Origin: Fusobacteriota bacterium
Lineage (GTDB): Bacteria > Fusobacteriota > Fusobacteriia > JAPLKR01
Assembly (NCBI GenBank): GCA_026387965.1
Contig: JAPLKR010000084.1
Location: 1 to 18,210, forward strand
Length of the DNA: 18,210 nucleotides
Direction of reading: 5' to 3'
Both the position numbers and the translations under genes were made by a program. Under the pieces are notes generated by a model that did no database searches, had not been told where the DNA came from, and saw only the letters and a list, made by a program, of their open reading frames with translations. Below, piece by piece: positions 8,093 through 15,358 of this stretch. Within the stretch, counting starts at the first letter, position 1, and the number at the start of each line of letters is the position of its first letter.

Positions 8093-8178
8093 GAATAAAC
8101 TTCGGGATTTTGCATCTCCTCTAGAAACACTCGATACTATTCTCAACAATATCATGAAAACATCTGTAAATGCAAATA

Positions 8179-8224
8179 AAAGAGCCCCACTTAGATTATC
8201 TACATAATCTTAGCGGGGCTCTTT
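8179..8224. terminator. Strong terminator of the metallophosphoesterase gene
   Basis: AAAGAGCCCC (8179-8188) pairs with GGGGCTCTTT (8215-8224). Inside, AGATTAT pairs with ATAATCT around the loop CTAC, with two single mismatches in between. On the minus strand it is followed by TATTTG after the T run. It insulates the following rpsF promoter. Confidence 0.93.
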
Positions 8225-8306
8225 ATCCTCTGAAACGACTAAAACTCCTATTTTCAATCCTGAAATTACATTTAAACACTATATAAAATCTCTCTTAATC
8301 ATTATA

Positions 8307-9638
8307 CTATAGGCTAACCGTATCTGCTGCCATTTGCGTATAAACTTCATTGTTAAAATTATATACCGCTACTTTTGTAGCCGATGAAGGCGTTTTATCC
8401 GGTATTGTAATGATTACAAAATTTTCAGTTGAAGCTCCTGGATTGTTATCAATCCAAGTTCCAGAATTTGCATAAATTGTTTTTTGTCCTTTACTATTGG
8501 TCGAAGAAATGAGAGTGGCGCGATGATTATGACCAAAAACAACAATTCTTTTATTCGAGTTCGGATTTGCAAGATATTGTGTAAACGCCGTATTATCAAG
8601 TTCATCAGCGCTTGCTGCATTTGCAATTGCATGTTCTGTTGGAATAAGTACCGCTACCAAATTATTTTTTTGCCTTTGTTCCCACGTGTTTTGAGAATTA
8701 TTAAAAAGATTAACCTGTATTTCACTCGTTGGAGTCGTTTGATACGGCAGCAAATCGTTAACAGAATAATTTCCTTTAAACCCATTAACATTGGTAACAA
8801 TTATTTTATCGCCAAAACTCTCGTTTATTGGAAATATACTCATCGTCCATTTCCACAATTGAAAATACGCATAAAGCTGTTGCTGACTTTGACTGCTTGT
8901 GCTAATTAGAGTCACATTCGGTATTGGGGATGTGTTTTTAGTGCTATTTTCCACTAAATGCAAAGTTCCAATTCTTGTGAAAAAATATCCTGGAGGCAAA
9001 ATAGTCCCCGGAGCTATATCTTGATTTGAAATCATATCCGGTGCACAAAAGAAATTATACCTATGCCCGTGCTCAATTGCGAGTTGTGGAATATCACTCG
9101 ATAAATACGTACCAAGTCCTAACTGTTTGTCACGCATTTGAATCACACCAGGAAGTAAAAGATCAATATTTTCTTGAGTAATTGTTAAATCATGATTTCC
9201 TGGAATATAAATCACTTTTATTTTTCCATCTTTAATAATATTGTTAAAAGCTGTTATAACTCCTTGATTAGTCAACGCTACACGCTTAATAAAATCACTC
9301 TGCCCTTTACCCTGATACGTGTCAATATTAGCAGGTACAAACCACTCATCTACTAAATCTCCCCCAATAACCAGTTCTTTTACATTTGATGAAGCTCTGA
9401 TATTGACAAGGAGTTGCTGGAGAGCTGGAAGGTTTGTTTTTAGCTCCGAATAAGAGGGGTCAGCCCCCATGTGAAGATCACTGATAACAACAATTTCATT
9501 TCTCCCTGAACTTCCATTATTAAATGGATTAGGCACATTAGTTATTACAGAGCTCCCACTCATAGCATAGGAAAATTGAAGTAAAGCAATCATCGAAAAT
9601 ACAAATGTTAGTATAAACGATATTTTGGATTTTTTCAT
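8307..9638 (-). CDS. Secreted calcineurin-like metallophosphoesterase
   Basis: This 443-residue protein has a Sec signal peptide (basic MKKSK, hydrophobic core, likely cut after SYA at residue 25). The dinuclear-metal motifs follow in order: ISDLHMG with Asp54 and His56, GGDLVD with Asp94, PGNHD with Asn148 and His149, EHGH with His190 and His192, and FGHNH near 369-372, then YANSGTW. These are the ligands of the calcineurin-like fold, which hydrolyses phosphomonoesters, diesters or nucleotides outside the cytoplasm. About 170 residues between the GH and GHNH motifs are an unusually large, Asn/Ser/Thr-rich insert. AAGGAGG lies 8 bases before the ATG. It is a single-gene unit. Fold sure; substrate unknown (an LpxH-like pyrophosphatase role is possible but not shown). 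Confidence 0.87.
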   Translation of the reverse strand: MKKSKISFILTFVFSMIALLQFSYAMSGSSVITNVPNPFNNGSSGRNEIVVISDLHMGADPSYSELKTNLPALQQLLVNIRASSNVKELVIGGDLVDEWFVPANIDTYQGKGQSDFIKRVALTNQGVITAFNNIIKDGKIKVIYIPGNHDLTITQENIDLLLPGVIQMRDKQLGLGTYLSSDIPQLAIEHGHRYNFFCAPDMISNQDIAPGTILPPGYFFTRIGTLHLVENSTKNTSPIPNVTLISTSSQSQQQLYAYFQLWKWTMSIFPINESFGDKIIVTNVNGFKGNYSVNDLLPYQTTPTSEIQVNLFNNSQNTWEQRQKNNLVAVLIPTEHAIANAASADELDNTAFTQYLANPNSNKRIVVFGHNHRATLISSTNSKGQKTIYANSGTWIDNNPGASTENFVIITIPDKTPSSATKVAVYNFNNEVYTQMAADTVSL

Positions 9639-9671
9639 TTTAATATCCTCCTTATTCGTCGTGATATATCA

Positions 9672-9699
9672 ATAATAGCATACAACAAATATAAATCAA
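9672..9699 (-). promoter_or_regulatory. Likely promoter of the metallophosphoesterase gene
   Basis: On the minus strand TTGATT (9694-9699), a 16-base spacer and TATTAT (9672-9677), about 34 bases before the start codon. Both boxes deviate slightly from consensus. Confidence 0.55.
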
Positions 9700-9776
9700 C
9701 ATAATTAATATTAATGTTTTATAAATACCTTCTTTTATCTCCACTAATATAGCATTTTCACAACTAACCTTGACTC

Positions 9777-9848
9777 ATGTCTTGTCGACCAAAGCGGAGA
9801 CATCTATTCATTGAAAAATAGCTCTCTCAACTTGGCTCAAGATGACAT
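9777..9848. repeat. Intergenic imperfect palindrome, possible dispersed repeat
   Basis: The arm 9777-9805 and the reverse complement of 9820-9848 agree at 20 of 29 positions without gaps, and the 14-base centre is itself partly self-complementary. Both arms contain ATGTC, a GA.C.AAG core and GGAGA or TGAGA. Its base composition is less AT-rich than the surrounding gap. It resembles the intergenic hairpin repeats (GTCAT..GAG..AAG..GAGA type) scattered through some bacterial genomes. No second copy is in this window, so the dispersed nature is an inference. Confidence 0.5.
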
Positions 9849-9902
9849 ACAAAAAATGTCCAGTTTTGTTTTTGATTTGTAATAGTAAAAAAATACGTTT
9901 AT

Positions 9903-10646
9903 TTAATTTATATTTTTATAAAACTCATCTTCTATAATTTTTTGTAGTGTAATGTGAAGCATTGAACGCTCTGCTTTACTCATATTCTCCGTTTCAATTT
10001 CAGAATGTACTATCATTTTAACATGTACCCCAGCATTCACTTTTTTCTTTGGTTTCGGTGTAAAAATATTTTGTGTTCCAATCATTGTTACGGGAATAAT
10101 TGCAGCATTGGTTGTCAAGGCAATTTTCATGCTTCCTTTTTTAAACTCTGTAATTACATCGCTTCGTGTACCTTGTGGAAATATCGCAATAGACTTACCG
10201 CTTTCCACTTTTTCTACAGCAGCTTTAAGCATTTTAACCGCTTCTCTTGGACTCTCTCTATCTAAAAAAACACAACCGATCAATTTCATCCACATATTAA
10301 AAAACTTTATATTTGCCAGTTCTAACTTGGCAACAAACCCTACTGGTTTGAAGAAATATCCTAAAATTACGGGAATATCCATATTACTTTGATGATTGGA
10401 AATAAACACAAAAGCTCTATCCTTAAAGCGCTCTTTTATCGTTGGGTCTTTATAAATTACCTCAATTTTTGCGCCTGTTGGTCTGACAAACCATCTACCC
10501 CAACTCTTCGCAATAATACACGCAAATCTTTCACCCAAACTTCTTTTTCCTATTTTGATAAAAAACCAAATAAAAGGAAATAAAAGCAATGTATCAACGG
10601 TTAAGTGCGCAACCACTGCAATATTCACTAAATATTTTCTAAACAC
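9903..10646 (-). CDS. plsC: 1-acyl-sn-glycerol-3-phosphate acyltransferase (PlsC-like)
   Basis: This 247-residue membrane-bound enzyme would add the second acyl chain to lysophosphatidic acid, giving phosphatidic acid for phospholipids. It shows the four acyltransferase blocks in order: SNHQSNMD (catalytic His and Asp), a GCVFLDRES block, FPQGTRS and IIPVTMIG. A hydrophobic N-terminal segment anchors it. In the third block the usual FPEGTRS has Gln for Glu. The start codon is GTG at 10646, with GGAGG four bases upstream. It is the last gene of the accD unit, so fatty acid synthesis and acyl use are transcribed together. The exact acyl acceptor is inferred from family. Confidence 0.85.
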   Translation of the reverse strand: MFRKYLVNIAVVAHLTVDTLLLFPFIWFFIKIGKRSLGERFACIIAKSWGRWFVRPTGAKIEVIYKDPTIKERFKDRAFVFISNHQSNMDIPVILGYFFKPVGFVAKLELANIKFFNMWMKLIGCVFLDRESPREAVKMLKAAVEKVESGKSIAIFPQGTRSDVITEFKKGSMKIALTTNAAIIPVTMIGTQNIFTPKPKKKVNAGVHVKMIVHSEIETENMSKAERSMLHITLQKIIEDEFYKNIN

Positions 10647-10660
10647 CGCTCCTCCTCTCG

Positions 10661-11266
10661 CTAAACTCTCGCTATAAACTGATTAAAAAACTCCCACAAC
10701 ACATCTGCTTTTGCATCTTCACCATTGAAATATAAATATGGCTTTCCTGCGCTGCTTCCCTCTGCAATTTCTTTGAGTATGGGAAATTTCAAAAAGTCCC
10801 GAGCCCCAACTTCCTCTAACCCATTATAAATAATCATAGGTTTTTTATCTGAAACTACCATTTTATTCAAATATTTTTCTCCTGCATCGATACTTTGTAC
10901 CACAAAAATATTTTGAAGTTCTAAAATAACACTTAGTTGGGTTTGAACCCAATCTTCATTTTCTTTTGAGCAGTTAATCAACATAATATCAAATTTAGAA
11001 TAGTACATTCCATGCCATTGAATTAGGCGCTCTGCTTTATTTTCAGAAATGGCTAACAAATCCGCAATAACACAATCAGAAACATAAGAATACACATCTT
11101 TTATTTCTTGATTTTTAACTCCAAGGTAAGAAAATAGTTTTCTATCTTCATCAATATTAACGACACATACGCGCTCGCCATTCAAAATCAAACCGAGTAG
11201 AATATTACTAAAAATTGTCGCTTTTCCACTGTTCTTTTTTTCATGAGTAAATAATAATGCTTTCAC
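10661..11266 (-). CDS. Degenerate ParA/MinD-like P-loop protein, function unknown
   Basis: This 201-residue protein begins MKALLFTHEKKNSGKAT, laid out like the ParA/MinD deviant Walker A (KGGxGKTT) at residues 10-17, but with KN for GG and Ala for the first Thr. Next come VCVVNIDED, like the 'LLIDLD' strand, and FDIMLINCS, where the Walker B Asp is Asn. The last third (IIYNG...FPILKEIAEGSSAGKP) follows the MinD pattern ending in 'G.P'. It may therefore bind nucleotide poorly and act as a scaffold; no function can be assigned. The start is GTG at 11266 with AGGAGAG upstream. Its frame is open upstream into the end of accA, where the two genes lie in -1 relation across nine T. Confidence 0.6.
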   Translation of the reverse strand: MKALLFTHEKKNSGKATIFSNILLGLILNGERVCVVNIDEDRKLFSYLGVKNQEIKDVYSYVSDCVIADLLAISENKAERLIQWHGMYYSKFDIMLINCSKENEDWVQTQLSVILELQNIFVVQSIDAGEKYLNKMVVSDKKPMIIYNGLEEVGARDFLKFPILKEIAEGSSAGKPYLYFNGEDAKADVLWEFFNQFIARV

Positions 11267-11292
11267 AAACTCTCCTAAATTTTTTTGATATT

Positions 11293-12033
11293 TTAAAAAA
11301 AAACTCTCGCCACTTCATCTACTCTTGAACTATCCTTAAAAAGAATGCTTGCAGCACCTTCGGGGGAAATAACAGAATAGTAGCTATTCTCAAGAATCAA
11401 CACTTGATTTCCGACACCGAGTGCTAATGCTCCACCGCTTCCCCCCTCTCCTATTACAATGGAAATTATAGGACTTGAAATTTCAAACATTTCAAGAAGG
11501 TTTCTTGCAATTGCTTCCCCTTGACCGCGCTCTTCAGCACCAAGTCCAGGATACGCTCCTGCTGTATCAATAAAAGAAATGATAGGAATATTAAAACGAT
11601 CTGCGAGCTTCATTAAACGAAGTGCTTTACGATACCCCTCCGGGTGTCCCATTCCGAAATTTCTCATAATACTCTCTTCGATTCCACGACCTTTTTGATT
11701 CCCAATTATGACCACAGGATTTCCTGAAATTTTACCAAGACCACCTATTATTGCTGTATCATCTCTAAAAAGCCTGTCTCCATGTAGTTCAACAAAATCA
11801 TCCACAATCATAGAAACATATTCTAAACTATTTGGACGATTTGGGTGTCGCGCTATTTGAACTTTTTGGATTACAGAAAGATTAGAATATATGTCTTTTA
11901 ATTCTACATCAATTTCATTTTGCATTCTATTAATTTCAACATTTAAATCTAATTGACGCTCTTCGGCAAACACTTTCAATTCATCTAGTTTTTTCGCCTT
12001 ATCTTCAATTGATTTTTCAAAACTTAAAAACAT
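11293..12033 (-). CDS. accA: Acetyl-CoA carboxylase carboxyltransferase alpha subunit, C-terminally short
   Basis: AccA and AccD together transfer the carboxyl group from carboxybiotin to acetyl-CoA, making malonyl-CoA, the first step of fatty acid synthesis. The N-terminal coiled helix with [20 protein letters not shown], then [58 protein letters not shown] and [13 protein letters not shown] are all typical. The protein stops at 246 residues, about 15 residues past ISPEG, whereas relatives run to 310-325. The last codons sit in a run of nine T followed by TAA, and neither other frame restores the missing tail. GGAGG precedes the ATG by 4 bases. It lies downstream of accD and the ClC gene. 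Identity certain; activity in this short form uncertain. Confidence 0.93.
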   Translation of the reverse strand: MFLSFEKSIEDKAKKLDELKVFAEERQLDLNVEINRMQNEIDVELKDIYSNLSVIQKVQIARHPNRPNSLEYVSMIVDDFVELHGDRLFRDDTAIIGGLGKISGNPVVIIGNQKGRGIEESIMRNFGMGHPEGYRKALRLMKLADRFNIPIISFIDTAGAYPGLGAEERGQGEAIARNLLEMFEISSPIISIVIGEGGSGGALALGVGNQVLILENSYYSVISPEGAASILFKDSSRVDEVARVFF

Positions 12034-12074
12034 TTTCCCTCCAACCTTGAAAAATACATATTTCCATATTTTTT

Positions 12075-13328
12075 CTATTTAATATATTTTTGAATTTGAT
12101 ATTCATATAACCCTTTTCCCCATAGTTTAGCAACTACATTTGATACAATTGCTGCTACAATAATTGGGAGAACAAAAACTTGTGACGACGTAATCTCAAG
12201 CACCATAACAATAGCTGTCGCTGGCGCTCTTGTTAGTGCCGCTAAAAATGCAACCATGCCTAAAAGATAGTATTGTTGAGGGTTACTAATTGCAAAAAAT
12301 GTGTGTACTAATCCACCAACGCCATTTCCAATTGAAAGTGCTGTTGCAAAATATCCCCCAGGTATGCCTGCATTTGTAGTTAATATCGCACTCCCCATTT
12401 TAGCAAAAACGTAGTAAAATGGTAAATTCATCTGCCCTGATAGCGCCAGTCTACTTTCATAGTAACCGTTTCCAAATGAAAGTCCATGTGATAAAATTCC
12501 AATAATGGCAACTAACACGCCACAAATTAAGGCATTTTTATAAGGATTTTTTTTTCTCCATCTTACCAATTTTGAATCATCTAACATAAGTTTTTTGACA
12601 CTTATGGTAAATAAAACTGAAAACACGCCTGCAATAATTCCAATAATAATAGCCACTAAATATATTGATTGATTGTATTCTAAATGTTCGCGGGAGACTC
12701 TACCAAAATATGAATAATTTCCTAAAATACCCGTTGCAACGACACAACTTACCGCAACACATGTAATAGCTAAAAACTTAAATTTTATTTTAGATGATTT
12801 TATTAACTCTTCAAAAACAAATACAATTCCACCAAGTGGTGTATTAAATGCACAGGCCAACCCTGCGGCGGCGCCAATAACTAGAAAAAATCTTCTACGT
12901 AGCTCTGAAAAATTTTTCCCAACTATATCCATAATGCTCGCACCTATTTGAACAGTCGCACCCTCGCGTCCCAAGGTTCCCCCGCTCAGAGTGCCCAGAG
13001 AAATCAACAATATTTTTGAAAATATAGCTCTTATTCTAAAATGCTCCTCTAAATTCTCAAATTTCATTCTAGAAATGGCTAGAGATTGGGGAATACCGCT
13101 GCCTTCCGCTTCTGGGAAATATCGTTTTAACAGAAACACAATCCCCGTCATTAGTAGTGGGGTATATACAACTAACCACCAACCGATAGTGTGTTCAATC
13201 AGCTGAAATAAACTAAACGAATAGTGTACCGTTTCAATAAAAAATACCGAGATCGCTCCAATTACAATTGCAAGTAAAATACACTCTAGATTGTATTTTA
13301 AATAGTTCTTCTTGAATAAGTGTGACAT
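12075..13328 (-). CDS. ClC-type chloride channel or chloride/proton antiporter
   Basis: A membrane protein of about 417 residues with ten or more hydrophobic helices. It has the ClC anion-filter motifs: GSGIP, GREGA with the gating Glu, and GGYFAT, where most relatives have GxFAP. The proton-pathway Glu is present in VFEELIK, and the late GLY motif offers the filter Tyr, so coupled exchange of anion for proton is more likely than a simple channel. There are no CBS domains. AAGGTGG is best spaced for the ATG at 13328; ATG at 13331 and GTG at 13337 are alternatives. It sits between accD and accA with gaps of 20 and 41 bases, so it is co-transcribed with them, an unusual neighbour. Confidence 0.88.
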   Translation of the reverse strand: MSHLFKKNYLKYNLECILLAIVIGAISVFFIETVHYSFSLFQLIEHTIGWWLVVYTPLLMTGIVFLLKRYFPEAEGSGIPQSLAISRMKFENLEEHFRIRAIFSKILLISLGTLSGGTLGREGATVQIGASIMDIVGKNFSELRRRFFLVIGAAAGLACAFNTPLGGIVFVFEELIKSSKIKFKFLAITCVAVSCVVATGILGNYSYFGRVSREHLEYNQSIYLVAIIIGIIAGVFSVLFTISVKKLMLDDSKLVRWRKKNPYKNALICGVLVAIIGILSHGLSFGNGYYESRLALSGQMNLPFYYVFAKMGSAILTTNAGIPGGYFATALSIGNGVGGLVHTFFAISNPQQYYLLGMVAFLAALTRAPATAIVMVLEITSSQVFVLPIIVAAIVSNVVAKLWGKGLYEYQIQKYIK

Positions 13329-13348
13329 CATTTCCACCTTTAAAATAT

Positions 13349-14248
13349 TTAAAATCCTAAATTCGAAAGTATTTTATGCACTGTGTTTTTTAGCTCTTTT
13401 CGCTCGGAAATCACATCTATCATTCCATGTTCTAGTAAAAATTCCGCCGTTTGAAATCCGATAGGTAATTTCTGTTTTATAGTTTGCTCAATAACGCGTG
13501 GGCCAGCAAAACCAATCAAAGTGCCTGGTTCCGTAATATTAATGTCCCCCAGCATGGCAAAACTCGCCGTTACCCCTCCCATTGTAGGGTTGGTTGGAAT
13601 AGAAATAAAAGGCATTTTAGTTTCTCTTAATCGCTCTAAAGCACCACTTGTTTTTGCCATCTGCATTAGTGAAAGAATTCCTTCTTGCATACGTGCTCCA
13701 CCACTCGCGGAAACCACAATAACCGGCATTTTATGTAAAATCCCTACTTCTATTGCTCGCGTAATTTTTTCACCTACAACAATTCCCATGCTGCCACCAA
13801 TGAAATTAAATTCCATTACTGCAATACTTACAGGAATCCCGTTTAATTTTCCAATTCCAGAAATTACACCGTCTTTCATGTCCGTTTTTTCTTGACTAAT
13901 AGATAATTTTTCAGCATATTCTGGAAATTTTATCGGATTTTGAGTCTCTAGATCTCGATCAAACTCTTTAAATGTTCCTTCATCAATGAGTAAAGCCACT
14001 CTTTCAGAAGCTGTCATCTTTAAAAGGCGATGACAATTTGGACAAATATCTAAATTTTCTTTTGTATCTTTTATATAAATTGTTTCTTCACAATAAGGGC
14101 ATTTCATCCAAATTTGTTCATGAACTTTTTTTATTTGGGTTGTTGCCTCACTTTCTCCCAGCGGTTGTACACTGTTTTTTACAGTGTTAGCATCAATATT
14201 AATTTTTTGAATTGTTGCGTAAGTTTTTTTTCCACTGAATAACTTCAC
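13349..14248 (-). CDS. accD: Acetyl-CoA carboxylase carboxyltransferase beta subunit
   Basis: AccD is the second carboxyltransferase subunit, partner of AccA. The chosen start is GTG at 14248, giving MKLFSGKKTYATI, which matches the family start; GAGGGG lies 8 bases before it, while the GTG at 14257 abuts that site. The zinc ribbon CPYC...CPNC is at residues 50-72, preceded by a linker some 20 residues longer than usual. The core shows FNFIGGSMG, SASGGARMQEG, NPTMGGVTASFA, IGFAGPRVIEQT and LLEHGMID, all complete. About 299 residues. First gene of the unit that continues into the ClC gene, accA, the ParA-like gene and plsC. Confidence 0.96.
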   Translation of the reverse strand: MKLFSGKKTYATIQKINIDANTVKNSVQPLGESEATTQIKKVHEQIWMKCPYCEETIYIKDTKENLDICPNCHRLLKMTASERVALLIDEGTFKEFDRDLETQNPIKFPEYAEKLSISQEKTDMKDGVISGIGKLNGIPVSIAVMEFNFIGGSMGIVVGEKITRAIEVGILHKMPVIVVSASGGARMQEGILSLMQMAKTSGALERLRETKMPFISIPTNPTMGGVTASFAMLGDINITEPGTLIGFAGPRVIEQTIKQKLPIGFQTAEFLLEHGMIDVISERKELKNTVHKILSNLGF

Positions 14249-14322
14249 TTCGCTCACCCCTCACTTGTTTAATTATTACTTACTTTTATATAAATTTTTT
14301 ATTTTAACCATTTAGTGTCTCT

Positions 14323-14351
14323 ATTATATCAAAAAAAAACAAATATCCCAA
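14323..14351 (-). promoter_or_regulatory. Promoter of the accD-clc-accA-parA-like-plsC unit
   Basis: On the minus strand TTGGGA (14346-14351), a 17-base spacer containing nine T, and a perfect TATAAT (14323-14328). Transcription would start near 14316, leaving a leader of about 68 bases. The -35 box lies seven bases past the end of the lipoprotein gene, so the units are tightly packed; I see no convincing terminator between them. No FapR-like operator is obvious. Confidence 0.75.
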
Positions 14352-14357
14352 ACTTTT

Positions 14358-15350
14358 TTATATTATGGGGGATTCAAATTTCAAATCACTGAAAAATTCT
14401 CCACTATTTGGCTTTTGAATTAGTGTTTCTAAATTTACAGGAACTATGGTGACATCAATTGGACGATTAACGTATTCATAAAATGCTTCACTTCCACCAA
14501 TATAAAAATTATAAATCCCTTCAGAATATGTATAGCCGTGGTATTTTAAATTGTCAATAAAAACCAATTTGTTTTTTAATTGAAAGTCACCATTAAATAA
14601 CGCATTTAAGTCGCTATCACCAACACTTTTAATCACAATAGGTTCTCTGTATTTTGACAATTTCATAATAATTGAATTACTCATATACCCGGCATTTGAG
14701 AGAGGGATCGTCGAGCTCACCATCTTAGCTTTCGTTGTGTTTGAAATAGTTTTAACATCCACTTCTTGTATAAATGTCAAATGAGCTTTTTTATACCGAT
14801 TCAAATAGTGATATCGATATCCCAAAATATCCTTTATAGCTTCCATTTTATCGAGCTCTGTATACTCTTTTGCAGTATCGAACTGCTCCGCTTTATTTAA
14901 AACAGTGTAAAAATAATAGATTTGTGCACATAAATATTCTTCTGTTAAAGGTGTATTCCCACTAATAATACTCGGAAACTCTTTTCTAAGCTCTAATTGC
15001 TCAAAAGAAGTCAGATCAGAGGCCGAACACTCATAAATTTCTTCATCTTTTAAAAGTTCTCCATTTTCCATGCGAAGTAAATCCGAATAAATCGAACTAT
15101 CTACGACAAGTATATATTGTTTTTGGTTTTGCTCAGAATATTTGATCACTTTAAAAAGAGAATTAAAATAGTCATTCTCGCTGTTTTTGCTTGTGAGTGG
15201 TGGCAAGCTATAAAACATATAACTTGCTAAATATTTTTGGTTACTCATCGGAGCAACCGTTTCACTGCTTTTTTTTAGCTCAAATTGAGAACATCCATAT
15301 AGCAACCAGATTATGCATAGTAAAATAATAACTTTTACGCTTTTCTTCAT
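14358..15350 (-). CDS. Putative lipoprotein of unknown function
   Basis: This 330-residue protein starts MKKSVKV, has a hydrophobic stretch, and then a lipobox-like LLYGC with Cys20, so it should be lipid-anchored after signal peptidase II cleavage. The mature part is mixed in composition with many Tyr, Lys and Glu, no further membrane segments, and no motif I recognise. A short tract NSIIMKLSKYREPIVIKSV and a later FYIGGSEAFYEY stand out only as likely strands and helices. AGGA precedes the ATG and overlaps the uvrC stop; the gap to uvrC is 8 bases, so it is the last gene of the rapZ-uvrC operon. Secretion call good, function unknown. Confidence 0.72.
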   Translation of the reverse strand: MKKSVKVIILLCIIWLLYGCSQFELKKSSETVAPMSNQKYLASYMFYSLPPLTSKNSENDYFNSLFKVIKYSEQNQKQYILVVDSSIYSDLLRMENGELLKDEEIYECSASDLTSFEQLELRKEFPSIISGNTPLTEEYLCAQIYYFYTVLNKAEQFDTAKEYTELDKMEAIKDILGYRYHYLNRYKKAHLTFIQEVDVKTISNTTKAKMVSSTIPLSNAGYMSNSIIMKLSKYREPIVIKSVGDSDLNALFNGDFQLKNKLVFIDNLKYHGYTYSEGIYNFYIGGSEAFYEYVNRPIDVTIVPVNLETLIQKPNSGEFFSDLKFESPII

Positions 15351-15358
15351 GACCCGTC

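Noticed and set aside
8484-8909. Plus-strand open frame of 141 residues
   Set aside because: It lies opposite the conserved metallophosphoesterase, has no ribosome site, and its composition is that of an antisense shadow.
9850-9902. Terminator after plsC
   Set aside because: Only a 5-bp GACAT/ATGTC pairing is visible, without a proper T run; too weak to call.
11230-11303. Simple sequencing frameshift hiding a normal AccA tail
   Set aside because: Neither alternative frame past the T run resembles the AccA C-terminus; one stops soon, the other runs into the ParA-like protein.
13521-13895. Plus-strand open frame of 124 residues opposite accD
   Set aside because: Proline- and isoleucine-rich antisense reading of the most conserved part of AccD; no ribosome site.
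14340-14375. Terminator after the lipoprotein gene
   Set aside because: ATCCC/GGGAT with a 20-base or longer loop is too weak, and the bases overlap the accD promoter.
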